The notes beneath the pieces are model-generated. The model saw only the letters and a program-made list of their open reading frames with translations, was not told the DNA's origin and made no database searches. A program made the position numbers and the translations under genes. DNA of 45,163 nucleotides from Sphingomonas sp. UBA978 (lineage in GTDB: Bacteria > Pseudomonadota > Alphaproteobacteria > Sphingomonadales > Sphingomonadaceae), in assembly GCF_002292295.1 (NCBI RefSeq), contig NZ_DBBS01000012.1, positions 1 to 45,163 on the forward strand, read 5' to 3'. The number at the start of each line of letters is the position of its first letter. Position 1 is the stretch's first letter. Positions 1-9,159 of the stretch are shown piece by piece.

Positions 1-3000
1 ACCGGCGAACCCGGCGCGACCGTCACCATCACCAGTCCCGCCGGCGCGACGATCGGCACCGCCGTCGTCGCCGCGGACGGCCGCTATACCGCCACGATCA
101 GCCCGGCGCAGATCAATGGCGAGCGGCTCGGCGCGACGCAGGCGGATGCCGCTGGCAACGTTTCGGGCAGCACCGATGCGCGCGCGCCGGACCTCGTCGC
201 CCCCGCTGCGCCGACCGCGACGATCAACGGCGACGGGACGATCGTGTCGGGCACCGGCGAACCCGGCGCGACCGTCACGATCACCGGCCCGGCGGGCGCC
301 GCGATCGGCAGCGCCGCGGTGGCGGCCGACGGCAGCTATGCCGTCACCCTCGCCCCCGCGCAGGCGAACGGCGAAGCGCTGTCGGTGACGCAGCGCGACC
401 CCGCCGGCAACGCCTCCCCCAATGTCGGCGTCACCGCGCCGGACGTCACCGCACCCGCCGCACCGACGGCGATCATCAGCGGGGACGGCGCAACCGTCTC
501 CGGTACCGGCGAGGCCGGTGCCACGATCACCGTGCGCAACGCCGCCGGTACGGCGATCGGCACCGCGACCGTCGCCGCGAACGGCAGCTATACCGCGACG
601 CTCACCCCGGCACAGGCGAATGGCGAGGCGCTCACCGTCGGTCAGGCCGATGCCGCGGGCAATGTCTCCCCCCTTCTCCCGCTGACCGCGCCCGACATCA
701 CCGCGCCGCCAGCCCCCCCGGCCGCGCTCGATCCGACCGGCACGATCGTGTCCGGCACGGGCGAGGCGGGCGCGACCGTCACCGTACGCGCGGCGGACGG
801 CACGTCGCTCGGCACCGCCATCGTCACCGCGCAGGGCACGTACAGCGTCGCCCTCGCCACGCCGCAGGTCGACAGCCAGATGCTCCGCGTCGTGCAGGCG
901 GACGCCGCCGGCAACGTCTCGCCCGCCACCCCGCTGACCGCGCCGGACCTGACCGCCCCCGCGGCCCCCACCGCCAGCGTCGCGGCGGACGGCCTGACGC
1001 TCACCGGCACCGGCGAGGCCGGCGCGACCGTCACCGTGCGCAATCCGCTCGGCGTCGCGATCGGCACCGCTACGGTCGCCGCTGACGGCAGCTACACCGT
1101 CACCCTCGCGGCGGCGCAGACCGACGGCGAGACGCTGTCGGTGCGGCAGGCCGACGCGGCGGGCAACGTCTCGCCGGCCGTCAGCGCCACCGCACCCGAT
1201 CTGGTCGTCGATACCGACCCCGCCGCCCCCACGGCGACGGTCGGCACGGATGGTGCCAGCGTCGCCGGCACGGCCCTCGGCGGTGCGACGATCACCGTCT
1301 ATAACGCGACCGGTACGGTGATCGCCACCGGCACCGCCAATCCCGACGGCAGCTATAGCGTCGCGCTGTCGCCGCCGCAGGTCAACGGCGAAACCGTCCG
1401 GGTCACCCAGACGGAGGCGGACGGCGACGTCTCGCCCCCCGCGACCGCCATCGCCCCCGACCTGACCGCCCCGCTCGCCCCCACCGCGACGCTGGATGCG
1501 ACCGGCGGCGTGGTGACCGGCACCGGCGAAGCGGGCGCGACGGTCGTGATCCGCGGCCCCGGCGGCGCGACGCTCGGCACCGCCACCGTCGCCGCCAACG
1601 GCGCCTATGCCGCGACGCTGACCCCGGCGAAGACCAATGGCGAAACGCTGACGGTCACCCAGGCGGATGCCGCCGGCAACGTCTCGCCCCCGGCCATCGC
1701 CACCGCCCCCGATCTGGTCGCCCCGCTCGCCCCCACCGCGACCGTGTCCACCGACGGCACGACAGTGACCGGCCGCGGCGAGGCCGGCGCCCGCATCGTC
1801 ATCCTCGATCCCGCCGGCACGCCGATCGGCGTCGCCACCGTCGCCGCGGACGGCAGCTACAGCGCGACGCTGTCGACGCCACAGGTCGATGGCGAGCGGC
1901 TGACCGCGACGCAGACCGACGGCGGCGGCAACGCCTCGCCCCCGGTCGTGGCGGTCGCGCCGGACCTTACCGCCCCCGCGATCCCCACCCTTGTCATTGC
2001 CAGCGACGGGACGAGCGCCGGCGGCGTCGGCGAACCCGGCGCGACGGTCACGCTGACCGGCCCGGGTGGGACGATCGTCGGCACCGCCCCGGTCGCCGCG
2101 GACGGCAGCTACACGATCGCGCTCGCGCCGCCGCGGGTGAACGGCGAAGCCTTCACCGCGACCCAGGCGGACGCCGCCGGCAACGCCTCGCCCGCCGCCA
2201 ATGCGGTCGCACCGGACCTGACGGCGCCCGCCGCGCCGACTGCCGGCGTCGACGCCACCGGCACGACCGTCACCGGCACCGGAGAGGCAGGCGCCACCGT
2301 CCGCATCACCGGTCCGGGCGGCGCGCTCGGCAGCGCGCTCGTCGCCGCCGATGGCAGCTATACGATCACGCTGACCACGCCGCAGGCGAACGGACAGGCG
2401 CTGCTGGTGACGCAGGCCGATCCGGCGGGCAACGTCTCGCCCGCCACCGGCCTCGCCGCGCCCGACCTCACCGCACCCGCCGCGCCGACCGCCACGGTCT
2501 CGACCGATGGCGCGAGCGTCACCGGCACGGGGGAGGCCGGCGCGACCGTGACCATCACCGCCCCCGGCGGGGCGGTGATCGGCACCGCGCTCGTCGCCGC
2601 CAACGGCAGCTATACCGCGCTGCTGACCGTCCCGCAGACCAACGGCGAACTGCTCGGCGCCAGCCAGCGCGACCCCGCCGGCAATCCGTCGCCGGTTGCC
2701 CCGGCGCTCGCCCCCGACAGCACCGCACCCGCCACGCCGGTCGCCGCGGTGTCCGCGGACGGCGGCTTCGTCACCGGCACCGGCGAACCCGGCGCGACGG
2801 TGACCGTCGCCGCAGCCGGCGGCGCGATCCTCGGCACCGCCGCGGTCGCCGCCGACGGCAGCTACAGCGTCAGGCTCGACCAGCCGCAGACCGACGGCCA
2901 GACGCTCGCCGTCACCCAGCGGGATGCGGCGGGCAACGTCTCGCCACCCGCCGCCGCCCTCGCGCCCGACACCACCGCGCCGCTCGCCCCCACCGCCACC

Positions 3001-5592
3001 GTCACCCCCGACGGCGCCGCCGTCGTCGGCACCGGCGTCCCCGGCGGGCGGATCACCGTCACCGGCCCGGCCGGCACCCCGATCGGCACCGCGATCGTGG
3101 CGGCGGACGGCAGCTATGTCGCGACGCTCGACGTGGCGCAGCGCAACGGCGAACGGCTCGGCGTCGTACAGGCCGATACGGCCGGCAACGCCTCGCCCTC
3201 GATCCCCGCTCTCGCACCCGATCTCACCGCGCCGGCCGCACCGACCGCCACGGTCGGCGGCCAGGGCGATGTCGTGACCGGCCTCGGCGAACCCGGGGCG
3301 ACGGTGACGATCACCGGTCCGGGCAACGCGATCCTCGGCACCGCCGTGGTCGGCGGCTCGGGCAGCTATCTGGTGACGCTCACCACGCCGCAGCGCAACG
3401 GCGAGGCGCTGGTCGCGACCCAGCGGGATGCGGCGGGCAACCTGTCCGGCCCGACGAACGCGCCCGCGCCCGATCTCACCGCGCCGCCGCCCCCCGCCGG
3501 CCTGACGGTCAGCGGCGACGGCACCGCACTGACCGGCACCGGCGAACCCGGCGCCCGGGTCGAGGTGCGCGCCGGCGGCGTGCTGCTCGGCACCGCGACG
3601 GTCGCCGGCGACGGCAGCTTCTCCGTGCCGCTCTCGCCCGTCCAGCTCACCGGCGCCACCGTATCGGCGACGCAGGCCGATGGCGCCGGCAACGTCTCCG
3701 GTGCCGCCACCGCGGTCGCCCCGTTCGATATCCAGGCGTTCGGCAACACCGACACCGCCTCGATCGACATCGTGCCGGTGACGACGAACGTGAACGCCGG
3801 CTCGGCCAATTACGTGGCGCTGGTCGCGCTCGGGCTGGTCAATCTGCAGGCGCAGGTGCTGGCCATCCCCAACGTCCAGTTCACCGTCGCCGCGGGCCAC
3901 AGCCTCGATGCGACCTTCACCTATGACGGCCTGCTCACGCTCGGCCTCGGCGGCGGCTATGCGGTCGTCGTGCAGCGGTTCGACGGCACCAACTGGGTCG
4001 CGGTCAACGGCACGGCGGGCGGGACCCTGCTCGAACTCGGCCTGCTCAGCGACAATCTGGTCGCGACGGAGACGCTGGGGCCGGGCAGCTACCGCGCCTT
4101 CGTCACCTTCGACGGCGGGCTTGCCGGCATCGGCGTGCTCGGCGACCTCATCGTCAACGGCCGCGATTCGGACTTCACCGACATCCAGTCGGTCGTCCCG
4201 CAGCCGGGCAGCGGCAACGTCATCACCGATCCCGGTCCCGGCGGCGCGGTCGACGTGGTCAGCGCCGCGACGCGGGTCGACAGCGTCACCCACAACGGCA
4301 TCGTCACCGCGGTCACCGCCAATGGCACGATCGTCGACGGCGACTGGGGAACGTTGGTCATCAACACCGACGGCAGCTACACCTACACGCCCGACGCCAA
4401 CGCCGCGGCGATCGGCCGGACCGACGTCTTCACCTATACGCTGATCGATCCGAGCGACAACGAACGCGAAAGCGCCAGCCTGTCGATCACGATCGGCAGC
4501 GGCGACATCGCCGGCGCGCCGCTGGCGGTGAACGATGCGGCGATCGCCGACGTCACCTATCGCAACGTGGAGGTCGTCGCTCCGCCGGTCACCGCGTTCA
4601 CCTACAACACCGGCGTGCTGGGCGGCAGCGGCAACAGCGGCTTCACGGTGCAGGCCAACACCACCGCCGACGTGACGATCGTCGCCCGCACCGACAATCT
4701 CGCGCTGCTGCCGACCTACAATCTGATCGTGCGGGATGCCGGCAACGCCGTGATCCGCAACGTGTCGGTCCTGTCGGTGGTCAGCCTCGGCAATACCGTC
4801 CCCACCGCCACCTTCGTGCTCGATGACCTGCCCGCCGGCAACTACAGCTATTCGGTCAGCAGCGGCACCGCCGTGCTCGGCTTCGGCAGCACCGTCTCGC
4901 TGGGCACGACGACGACGTTGCTCGACCGCTTCGAACTGGCGACGCGCGAAACCGTGCAGGGCGACCTGTTCGCCAACGATACGGCGAGCACCCCGTTCGC
5001 GGCGCTGCACGTCGACCGCGGCACCGGCTTTGCCGAGGTCGGCGACACGCCGGTCGTCCTCACCGGACGGTACGGCACGCTGACCGTCAACGAAACCGGC
5101 GGCTACAGCTATCAGCCGAGCGCGACGCTGGCCTATTCCGCGGTCGATCTGGTCGACAGCTTCACCTATCATCTGGTGCAGCCGAACGGCGCCACTTCGG
5201 TCGCGACGCTGACCGTCACGATCGACGTACCGGGGGACGGGCCCGCGACCGCCGCGCTCGCCGGCATCACGGCCTTCGGCAGCGTGGAATCGGACGTCAT
5301 CGCCCTCGATGGCGCCATCGCCCCCGGCACGGCGACGACGCATGCGCCCGAAGCCACGGCCATCAGCCTCGCCGCCTACGATCTGTTCGAGGGACAGGGC
5401 GATCTCGAGAACGTGCTCACCCATTATCTCGCGACGCAGACCGACGATCCGCATGGCGCGATGCCGGCGACGGACCATCCGGTTTCGGTCATGAACAGCG
5501 CGATGCCCGCCATCGCCGATCCACTCGATTACCTTGTCGTTTCCCCCGAAGATCACGACCGTTATGGAATTACAACCAATCATGTTGTTTGA
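1..5592 (+). CDS. Giant BapA/Lap-type Ig-repeat adhesin, C-terminal part (5' end outside window)
   Basis: The reading frame is open from the first base to the TGA at 5590-5592, giving 1863 residues of a larger protein whose start lies to the left. The first two thirds are tandem Ig-like repeats of about 84 residues, each with a TAPAAPTA-like opening, a GTGE(A/P)GATV strand, a VAADGSY strand and an AGNVSP-like close. After about residue 1240 come non-repeat beta domains, two VCBS/cadherin-like modules (each with a GTL-GSYTY-type core, near residues 1420-1500 and 1640-1745), and a C-terminal region ending in DYLVVSPED and HVV, resembling the secretion end of BapA-type proteins. There are no RTX nonapeptides. 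The genes that follow encode a type I exporter, so this is almost certainly its substrate: a cell-surface biofilm or attachment protein. Retention and LapG-cleavage sites, if any, would be N-terminal and are not visible. Confidence 0.9.
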   Translation, partial: TGEPGATVTITSPAGATIGTAVVAADGRYTATISPAQINGERLGATQADAAGNVSGSTDARAPDLVAPAAPTATINGDGTIVSGTGEPGATVTITGPAGAAIGSAAVAADGSYAVTLAPAQANGEALSVTQRDPAGNASPNVGVTAPDVTAPAAPTAIISGDGATVSGTGEAGATITVRNAAGTAIGTATVAANGSYTATLTPAQANGEALTVGQADAAGNVSPLLPLTAPDITAPPAPPAALDPTGTIVSGTGEAGATVTVRAADGTSLGTAIVTAQGTYSVALATPQVDSQMLRVVQADAAGNVSPATPLTAPDLTAPAAPTASVAADGLTLTGTGEAGATVTVRNPLGVAIGTATVAADGSYTVTLAAAQTDGETLSVRQADAAGNVSPAVSATAPDLVVDTDPAAPTATVGTDGASVAGTALGGATITVYNATGTVIATGTANPDGSYSVALSPPQVNGETVRVTQTEADGDVSPPATAIAPDLTAPLAPTATLDATGGVVTGTGEAGATVVIRGPGGATLGTATVAANGAYAATLTPAKTNGETLTVTQADAAGNVSPPAIATAPDLVAPLAPTATVSTDGTTVTGRGEAGARIVILDPAGTPIGVATVAADGSYSATLSTPQVDGERLTATQTDGGGNASPPVVAVAPDLTAPAIPTLVIASDGTSAGGVGEPGATVTLTGPGGTIVGTAPVAADGSYTIALAPPRVNGEAFTATQADAAGNASPAANAVAPDLTAPAAPTAGVDATGTTVTGTGEAGATVRITGPGGALGSALVAADGSYTITLTTPQANGQALLVTQADPAGNVSPATGLAAPDLTAPAAPTATVSTDGASVTGTGEAGATVTITAPGGAVIGTALVAANGSYTALLTVPQTNGELLGASQRDPAGNPSPVAPALAPDSTAPATPVAAVSADGGFVTGTGEPGATVTVAAAGGAILGTAAVAADGSYSVRLDQPQTDGQTLAVTQRDAAGNVSPPAAALAPDTTAPLAPTATVTPDGAAVVGTGVPGGRITVTGPAGTPIGTAIVAADGSYVATLDVAQRNGERLGVVQADTAGNASPSIPALAPDLTAPAAPTATVGGQGDVVTGLGEPGATVTITGPGNAILGTAVVGGSGSYLVTLTTPQRNGEALVATQRDAAGNLSGPTNAPAPDLTAPPPPAGLTVSGDGTALTGTGEPGARVEVRAGGVLLGTATVAGDGSFSVPLSPVQLTGATVSATQADGAGNVSGAATAVAPFDIQAFGNTDTASIDIVPVTTNVNAGSANYVALVALGLVNLQAQVLAIPNVQFTVAAGHSLDATFTYDGLLTLGLGGGYAVVVQRFDGTNWVAVNGTAGGTLLELGLLSDNLVATETLGPGSYRAFVTFDGGLAGIGVLGDLIVNGRDSDFTDIQSVVPQPGSGNVITDPGPGGAVDVVSAATRVDSVTHNGIVTAVTANGTIVDGDWGTLVINTDGSYTYTPDANAAAIGRTDVFTYTLIDPSDNERESASLSITIGSGDIAGAPLAVNDAAIADVTYRNVEVVAPPVTAFTYNTGVLGGSGNSGFTVQANTTADVTIVARTDNLALLPTYNLIVRDAGNAVIRNVSVLSVVSLGNTVPTATFVLDDLPAGNYSYSVSSGTAVLGFGSTVSLGTTTTLLDRFELATRETVQGDLFANDTASTPFAALHVDRGTGFAEVGDTPVVLTGRYGTLTVNETGGYSYQPSATLAYSAVDLVDSFTYHLVQPNGATSVATLTVTIDVPGDGPATAALAGITAFGSVESDVIALDGAIAPGTATTHAPEATAISLAAYDLFEGQGDLENVLTHYLATQTDDPHGAMPATDHPVSVMNSAMPAIADPLDYLVVSPEDHDRYGITTNHVV
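193..3726 (+). repeat. Tandem 252-bp coding repeats (about 14 full Ig-like units)
   Basis: From the LVAPAAPTA-like opening at 193 to about 3726 the adhesin gene holds 14 units averaging exactly 252 bp (84 codons), after one partial unit at 1-192. A few units carry indels of one to three codons: the sixth opening reads LVVDTDPAAPT, and one unit is shorter near GGALGS. The units are diverged at the DNA level (GTGE, GRGE, GVGE, GLGE and GTAL variants at one spot), so the array is old or selected for diversity, not freshly amplified. The same periodicity gives a ladder of antisense open frames, which I regard as codon-bias artefacts. Confidence 0.9.
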
Positions 5593-5707
5593 ACAAACCA
5601 GAACGCATCTAAAGTATTGCTGCTGATTTCTGTAAAGGTCAGCACCCCTACACTGTTTATTAAAGGTCCCGGCCCTCTTCTGGATAACAGAAGAGGATCG
5701 GACCATC
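5593..5707 (+). other. Intergenic leader between adhesin and exporter genes
   Basis: This 115-bp spacer is clearly richer in A and T than its surroundings (for example around 5600-5665), which fits a promoter or leader for the exporter operon. I could not fix a -35/-10 pair. It ends in the hairpin listed separately. There is no U-tract after the hairpin, so I do not call a terminator for the adhesin transcript. Confidence 0.4.
5674..5696 (+). promoter_or_regulatory. Perfect 9-bp hairpin containing the ribosome-binding site of the TolC-like gene
   Basis: CCTCTTCTG at 5674-5682 pairs perfectly with CAGAAGAGG at 5688-5696 around a five-base GATAA loop. The best Shine-Dalgarno match for the ATG at 5708 is GAGGA at 5693-5697, so four of its five bases lie in the 3' arm. 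The lack of a following T-run argues against a terminator. The likely effect is to limit translation of the outer membrane channel gene, or to make it conditional. This is inferred from sequence only. Confidence 0.6.
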
Positions 5708-7018
5708 ATGGACTATTGCCATAGTCATTTTGCGATACGGGCGACAATTGTCGCGCTGGCAATCGGGATCTGCGGCGGCGGCATGGCCGCCGATACCGGC
5801 GCCCCCATAACGCTGGAAAATGCCGCGCGCGAGGCGGTCGCCTGGCACCCGTCGGTCATCGAGGCGGCGGGCGCGCTCAACGCCCGCGGCGAAGAGGTCG
5901 CGGCCGCCCGCGCCGGCTATCTGCCGACGGTCAGCGCCGGGGTCGGCAGCGGCTACGACAGCCGCGTCACCGGTACGTGGCGCCCCCGCCCGCAGGTCGG
6001 CGCGTCGCAGATGCTGTACGATTTCGGCAAGGTGTCGAGCGATGTCGCCGCAGCGCGCGCCGGCACCCGCGTCGGCCGCGCGGAGATGCTGCTGGCGGTC
6101 GACACGCTGATCCGCGACACGGCCTATGCGCTGATCGAGCTGCAGCGGGCGACAGCGCTGCACGCGATCGCCGTCGATCAGGCGGACAGCATCGGCCAGA
6201 TCGGCGAACTGGTCGGCAAGCGCACCACGATGGGCGCCGCGACCCGCTCGGACGCGTTGCAGGCGCAGGCGCGGGTCGAGGCGACGACCGCCAGCCTCGC
6301 CACGATCGAGGCGGAGCGCCGTCGCTGGGCGAGCAACCTCGCCTTCCTGCTCGGCCGTGCGGCACCGCCCGCGACCGTGTCGGCGAACGTCCCCGACTGG
6401 CTGATGCGCAGCTGCGCGCAGCCCGCGTCCGACTGGGACACCGTGCCGGCGGTGATGGCCGCCGACGCGCAGACCGAGCGCGCATCGGCCTATCTGCGCC
6501 GCAGCCGCGCCGATCGCTATCCGACGCTGGCACTGGGCGGCGACGCCTCGACCGACTTCGCCTCGCCGTTCGGCCAGCGCAGCATCTACAACGTCGGCCT
6601 GCGCGTCACGAGCACCATCTTCGCCGGCGGGCTCACCAGGGCACGGGTCCGCGGCGCCTCCTACGAACTGGACGCGGCGGAGGCGCGCGCGAAGCGCGTC
6701 CGCAACGAAACCGGACAGCGTCTCGCCGAGGCGCAGCAGCAGATCGACAGCCTGTCGCGGCTCGGCGCGACGCTGACCGCGCGCGAGGACAATATGCGCG
6801 AGACCGGCCGGCTCTACCGCATCCAGTATCTCGAAATGGGAACGCGGACGCTCGTCGACCTGCTCAACGCCGAACAGGAATTGCAGCAGGTCCGCTACGA
6901 AGCGGTCAACACCGCGCACGACCTGCGCCGGTTGCAGGTGGACTGCCTGTTCCTCTCCGGCCGGATGCGCGACGCCTTCGGCCTCGCCGGCACCGCCGTC
7001 CGCGGGGTGACGCTGTGA
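5708..7018 (+). CDS. TolC-family outer membrane channel of type I secretion system
   Basis: This 436-residue protein is the outer membrane/periplasmic tunnel for export of the adjacent adhesin. It begins with a signal peptide (hydrophobic stretch at about residues 10-25, likely cleavage after GMA near 27). The rest has the internal duplication of long helices and short beta-strands typical of TolC/LapE proteins: repeated ALxxxxARxxxxxA-type helices, a YDFGKV strand segment near residue 102, and the second-half LYRIQYLEMGTRTLVDLLNAEQEL motif, which is characteristic of the family. The length is normal. The ATG at 5708 is preceded by GAGGA at 5693-5697, inside a hairpin. Its stop overlaps the GTG of the next gene, so the exporter genes are translationally coupled. 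Confidence 0.93.
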   Translation: MDYCHSHFAIRATIVALAIGICGGGMAADTGAPITLENAAREAVAWHPSVIEAAGALNARGEEVAAARAGYLPTVSAGVGSGYDSRVTGTWRPRPQVGASQMLYDFGKVSSDVAAARAGTRVGRAEMLLAVDTLIRDTAYALIELQRATALHAIAVDQADSIGQIGELVGKRTTMGAATRSDALQAQARVEATTASLATIEAERRRWASNLAFLLGRAAPPATVSANVPDWLMRSCAQPASDWDTVPAVMAADAQTERASAYLRRSRADRYPTLALGGDASTDFASPFGQRSIYNVGLRVTSTIFAGGLTRARVRGASYELDAAEARAKRVRNETGQRLAEAQQQIDSLSRLGATLTAREDNMRETGRLYRIQYLEMGTRTLVDLLNAEQELQQVRYEAVNTAHDLRRLQVDCLFLSGRMRDAFGLAGTAVRGVTL

Positions 7019-9159
7019 GCGCCCTGCTGGCGGTCCCGCCTGCCACCGGCATCGACGGCTGGCTCGAACTGCTCGGGCGCGTCGCCCGCCAGTATCGCCT
7101 GCCCGTCTCCGAACAGCGCGCACGGCTGGCGGCGCAATGGGACCTCGGCGGCGACGACGACGCCCGCATCCGCACGCTCGCCCGCGCCACCGGCCTCACC
7201 GTCCGCTTCGCCGCGCCGCGCGACGTCCGGCTGACCGGCTGGCGGCTGCCGGTGATCGCGCGCCTGTCCGACGGCGAGATCGCGCTGATCGAGGGGGTCG
7301 ACGGCGACGGCTATGCCTGCCTGACCTTGCCCGGCGACCGCGGCGGCCAGACCCGCCTCCCCCTCGCCGACCTCGTCGCCGCGGCCACCGGCTTCGTCAC
7401 CCCGCGCCCCGCGCGCTCCGCCCCGGACCTGCGCGTCGACACCTATATCCGCCCGTTCGAGGATCACTGGCTGCGCCAGATCCTGATGCGCGACGCCCCC
7501 TCCTACGGCCATGTCATGGCCGCCTCGGTCGTGACAAACCTGCTCGGCCTCGCCGGCGTCCTATTCTCCATGCAGGTCTACGACCGGGTAGTGCCGGCGG
7601 GATCGATCCCGACGCTCACCATCCTGTTCGTCGGCGTGCTGATCGCGATCGGCTTCGACTTCGTGCTGCGCCGTCTGCGCACCAACATCGTCGACGTCCT
7701 CGGCAAGCGCGCCGACCTGCGCATCTCCGACCGCGTCTTCGGCCACGCGCTACGCGTCCGCAACCGCGCGCGGCCCGCCTCGACCGGCACCTTCATCTCG
7801 CAATTGCGCGACCTCGACCAGGTCCGCGACATGCTCACCTCGACCACCGTCGCGACGGTCGCGGACATGCCCTTCTTCCTGCTGTTCCTCGCATTGCTCT
7901 GGTATATCGGCGGCGCGCTCGCGCTGGTGCCGCTCGGCGCGCTGGTGCTCCTGCTACTGCCCGGCCTGCTCGCCCAGCGCAGGCTGCGCATCCTCGCCAC
8001 CGAATCGATGCGCGAATCCTCGCTGCGCAACGCGATGCTGGTCGAGGCGATCCAGGGCATCGAGGACATCAAGGTCCTCCAGGCCGAGGAGCGCTTCCAC
8101 CATCAGTGGAACCATTACAATGCCGTGGCGGGCGAGGCGCAACTGCGCCTGCGCGGCCTCACCAACAGCCTGTCGGTCTGGACGCAGAGCGTGCAGAACG
8201 GCGTCTATGCCGCGATCATCTTCGTCGGCGCGCCGCTGGTCATCGCCGGCGACATCACCACCGGCGTGCTCGTCGCCACCTCGATCCTCGGATCGCGGAT
8301 GATGGCGCCGATGGCGCAGGTGACGCAACTGCTCGGCCGCTTCCAGCATGCGAAGGTGGCGATGGGCAGTCTCAACCAGATCATGGCGCTGCCCGTCGAC
8401 AGCGCCGATGCCGATCACCGCATCCCGCTGCCCGCGGTCACCGGCGATTTCGCGCTCCGTTCGGCGGTGTTCACCTATGTCGATCCCAACGCCCCGCCCG
8501 CCCTCTCCGTCCCGCAGCTCGACATCGCGGCGGGCGAACGGATCGCGCTCTTGGGCCGCAACGGCGCTGGCAAGTCGACTTTGCTGCAGGGATTGTCCGG
8601 CATGCTTCAGCCAGTGTCGGGCGAGGTGCTGCTCGACGGCCTCGCGCTGCATCAGGTCGATCCCGCCGACGTGCGCCGCGACGTCGGCTTGCTCACCCAG
8701 CACAGCCGGCTGTTCCACGGCACGTTGCGCGACAATCTGACGCTCGGCGCGCCCGCCGCCGCGGATGGCGAGATCATGACGGTGCTGGCCACGGTCGGCG
8801 CGGAGGGCATGGTCCGCCGCCTGCGCGACGGCCTCGGCCATGTCGTGCAGGAGGGCGGGCTCGGCCTGTCCGGCGGGCAGGTGCAGGCGCTGCTGCTCGC
8901 CCGCCTGCTGCTCCGCCAGCCGATGGTCGCGCTACTCGACGAACCGACCGCGGCGATGGACGAGGCGACCGAGCGCCACTTCATCCAGCAGCTCGGACTC
9001 TGGAGCCGTACCCGCACGCTCGTCGTCGCGACCCACCGCACGCGCATGCTCGACATCGTCGACCGTATCGTCGTCATCGACAATGGCGGCATCGTCCTCG
9101 ACGGGCCCAAGGACCATATCCTCGCGACGATGCGCGGAACCCGGAGTGCCGCGGCATGA
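7015..9159 (+). CDS. Type I secretion ABC transporter (LapB-like, degenerate C39 domain)
   Basis: The protein is 714 residues, taking the GTG at 7015 that overlaps the TGA of the TolC-like gene; the frame is open much further upstream, but that part runs through the previous gene. Residues 1-125 look like a C39 peptidase-like domain without the catalytic cysteine, as in HlyB/LapB exporters that do not cut their cargo. Membrane helices follow at about 165-430, then an ATPase domain with Walker A GRNGAGKST (514-522), signature LSGGQ (618-622), Walker B ending LLDEP (Asp642, Glu643) and the switch histidine in ATHR (His674). It energises one-step export of the adhesin through the inner membrane as a homodimer. 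The stop overlaps the next ATG. Confidence 0.94.
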   Translation: MSALLAVPPATGIDGWLELLGRVARQYRLPVSEQRARLAAQWDLGGDDDARIRTLARATGLTVRFAAPRDVRLTGWRLPVIARLSDGEIALIEGVDGDGYACLTLPGDRGGQTRLPLADLVAAATGFVTPRPARSAPDLRVDTYIRPFEDHWLRQILMRDAPSYGHVMAASVVTNLLGLAGVLFSMQVYDRVVPAGSIPTLTILFVGVLIAIGFDFVLRRLRTNIVDVLGKRADLRISDRVFGHALRVRNRARPASTGTFISQLRDLDQVRDMLTSTTVATVADMPFFLLFLALLWYIGGALALVPLGALVLLLLPGLLAQRRLRILATESMRESSLRNAMLVEAIQGIEDIKVLQAEERFHHQWNHYNAVAGEAQLRLRGLTNSLSVWTQSVQNGVYAAIIFVGAPLVIAGDITTGVLVATSILGSRMMAPMAQVTQLLGRFQHAKVAMGSLNQIMALPVDSADADHRIPLPAVTGDFALRSAVFTYVDPNAPPALSVPQLDIAAGERIALLGRNGAGKSTLLQGLSGMLQPVSGEVLLDGLALHQVDPADVRRDVGLLTQHSRLFHGTLRDNLTLGAPAAADGEIMTVLATVGAEGMVRRLRDGLGHVVQEGGLGLSGGQVQALLLARLLLRQPMVALLDEPTAAMDEATERHFIQQLGLWSRTRTLVVATHRTRMLDIVDRIVVIDNGGIVLDGPKDHILATMRGTRSAAA

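Noticed and set aside
84..3809. Ladder of minus-strand open frames opposite the adhesin repeats
   Set aside because: They repeat with the 252-bp period and mirror the codon bias of the sense gene; no start or ribosome-binding signals of their own.
1..5592. RTX calcium-binding nonapeptides in the adhesin end
   Set aside because: No GGxGxDxxx runs; the C-terminus is BapA-like instead.
5977..7014. Upstream extension of the ABC transporter frame from ATG 5977
   Set aside because: It lies fully within the TolC-like gene in another frame and reads as Arg/Pro-rich noise; the GTG at 7015 gives the normal length.
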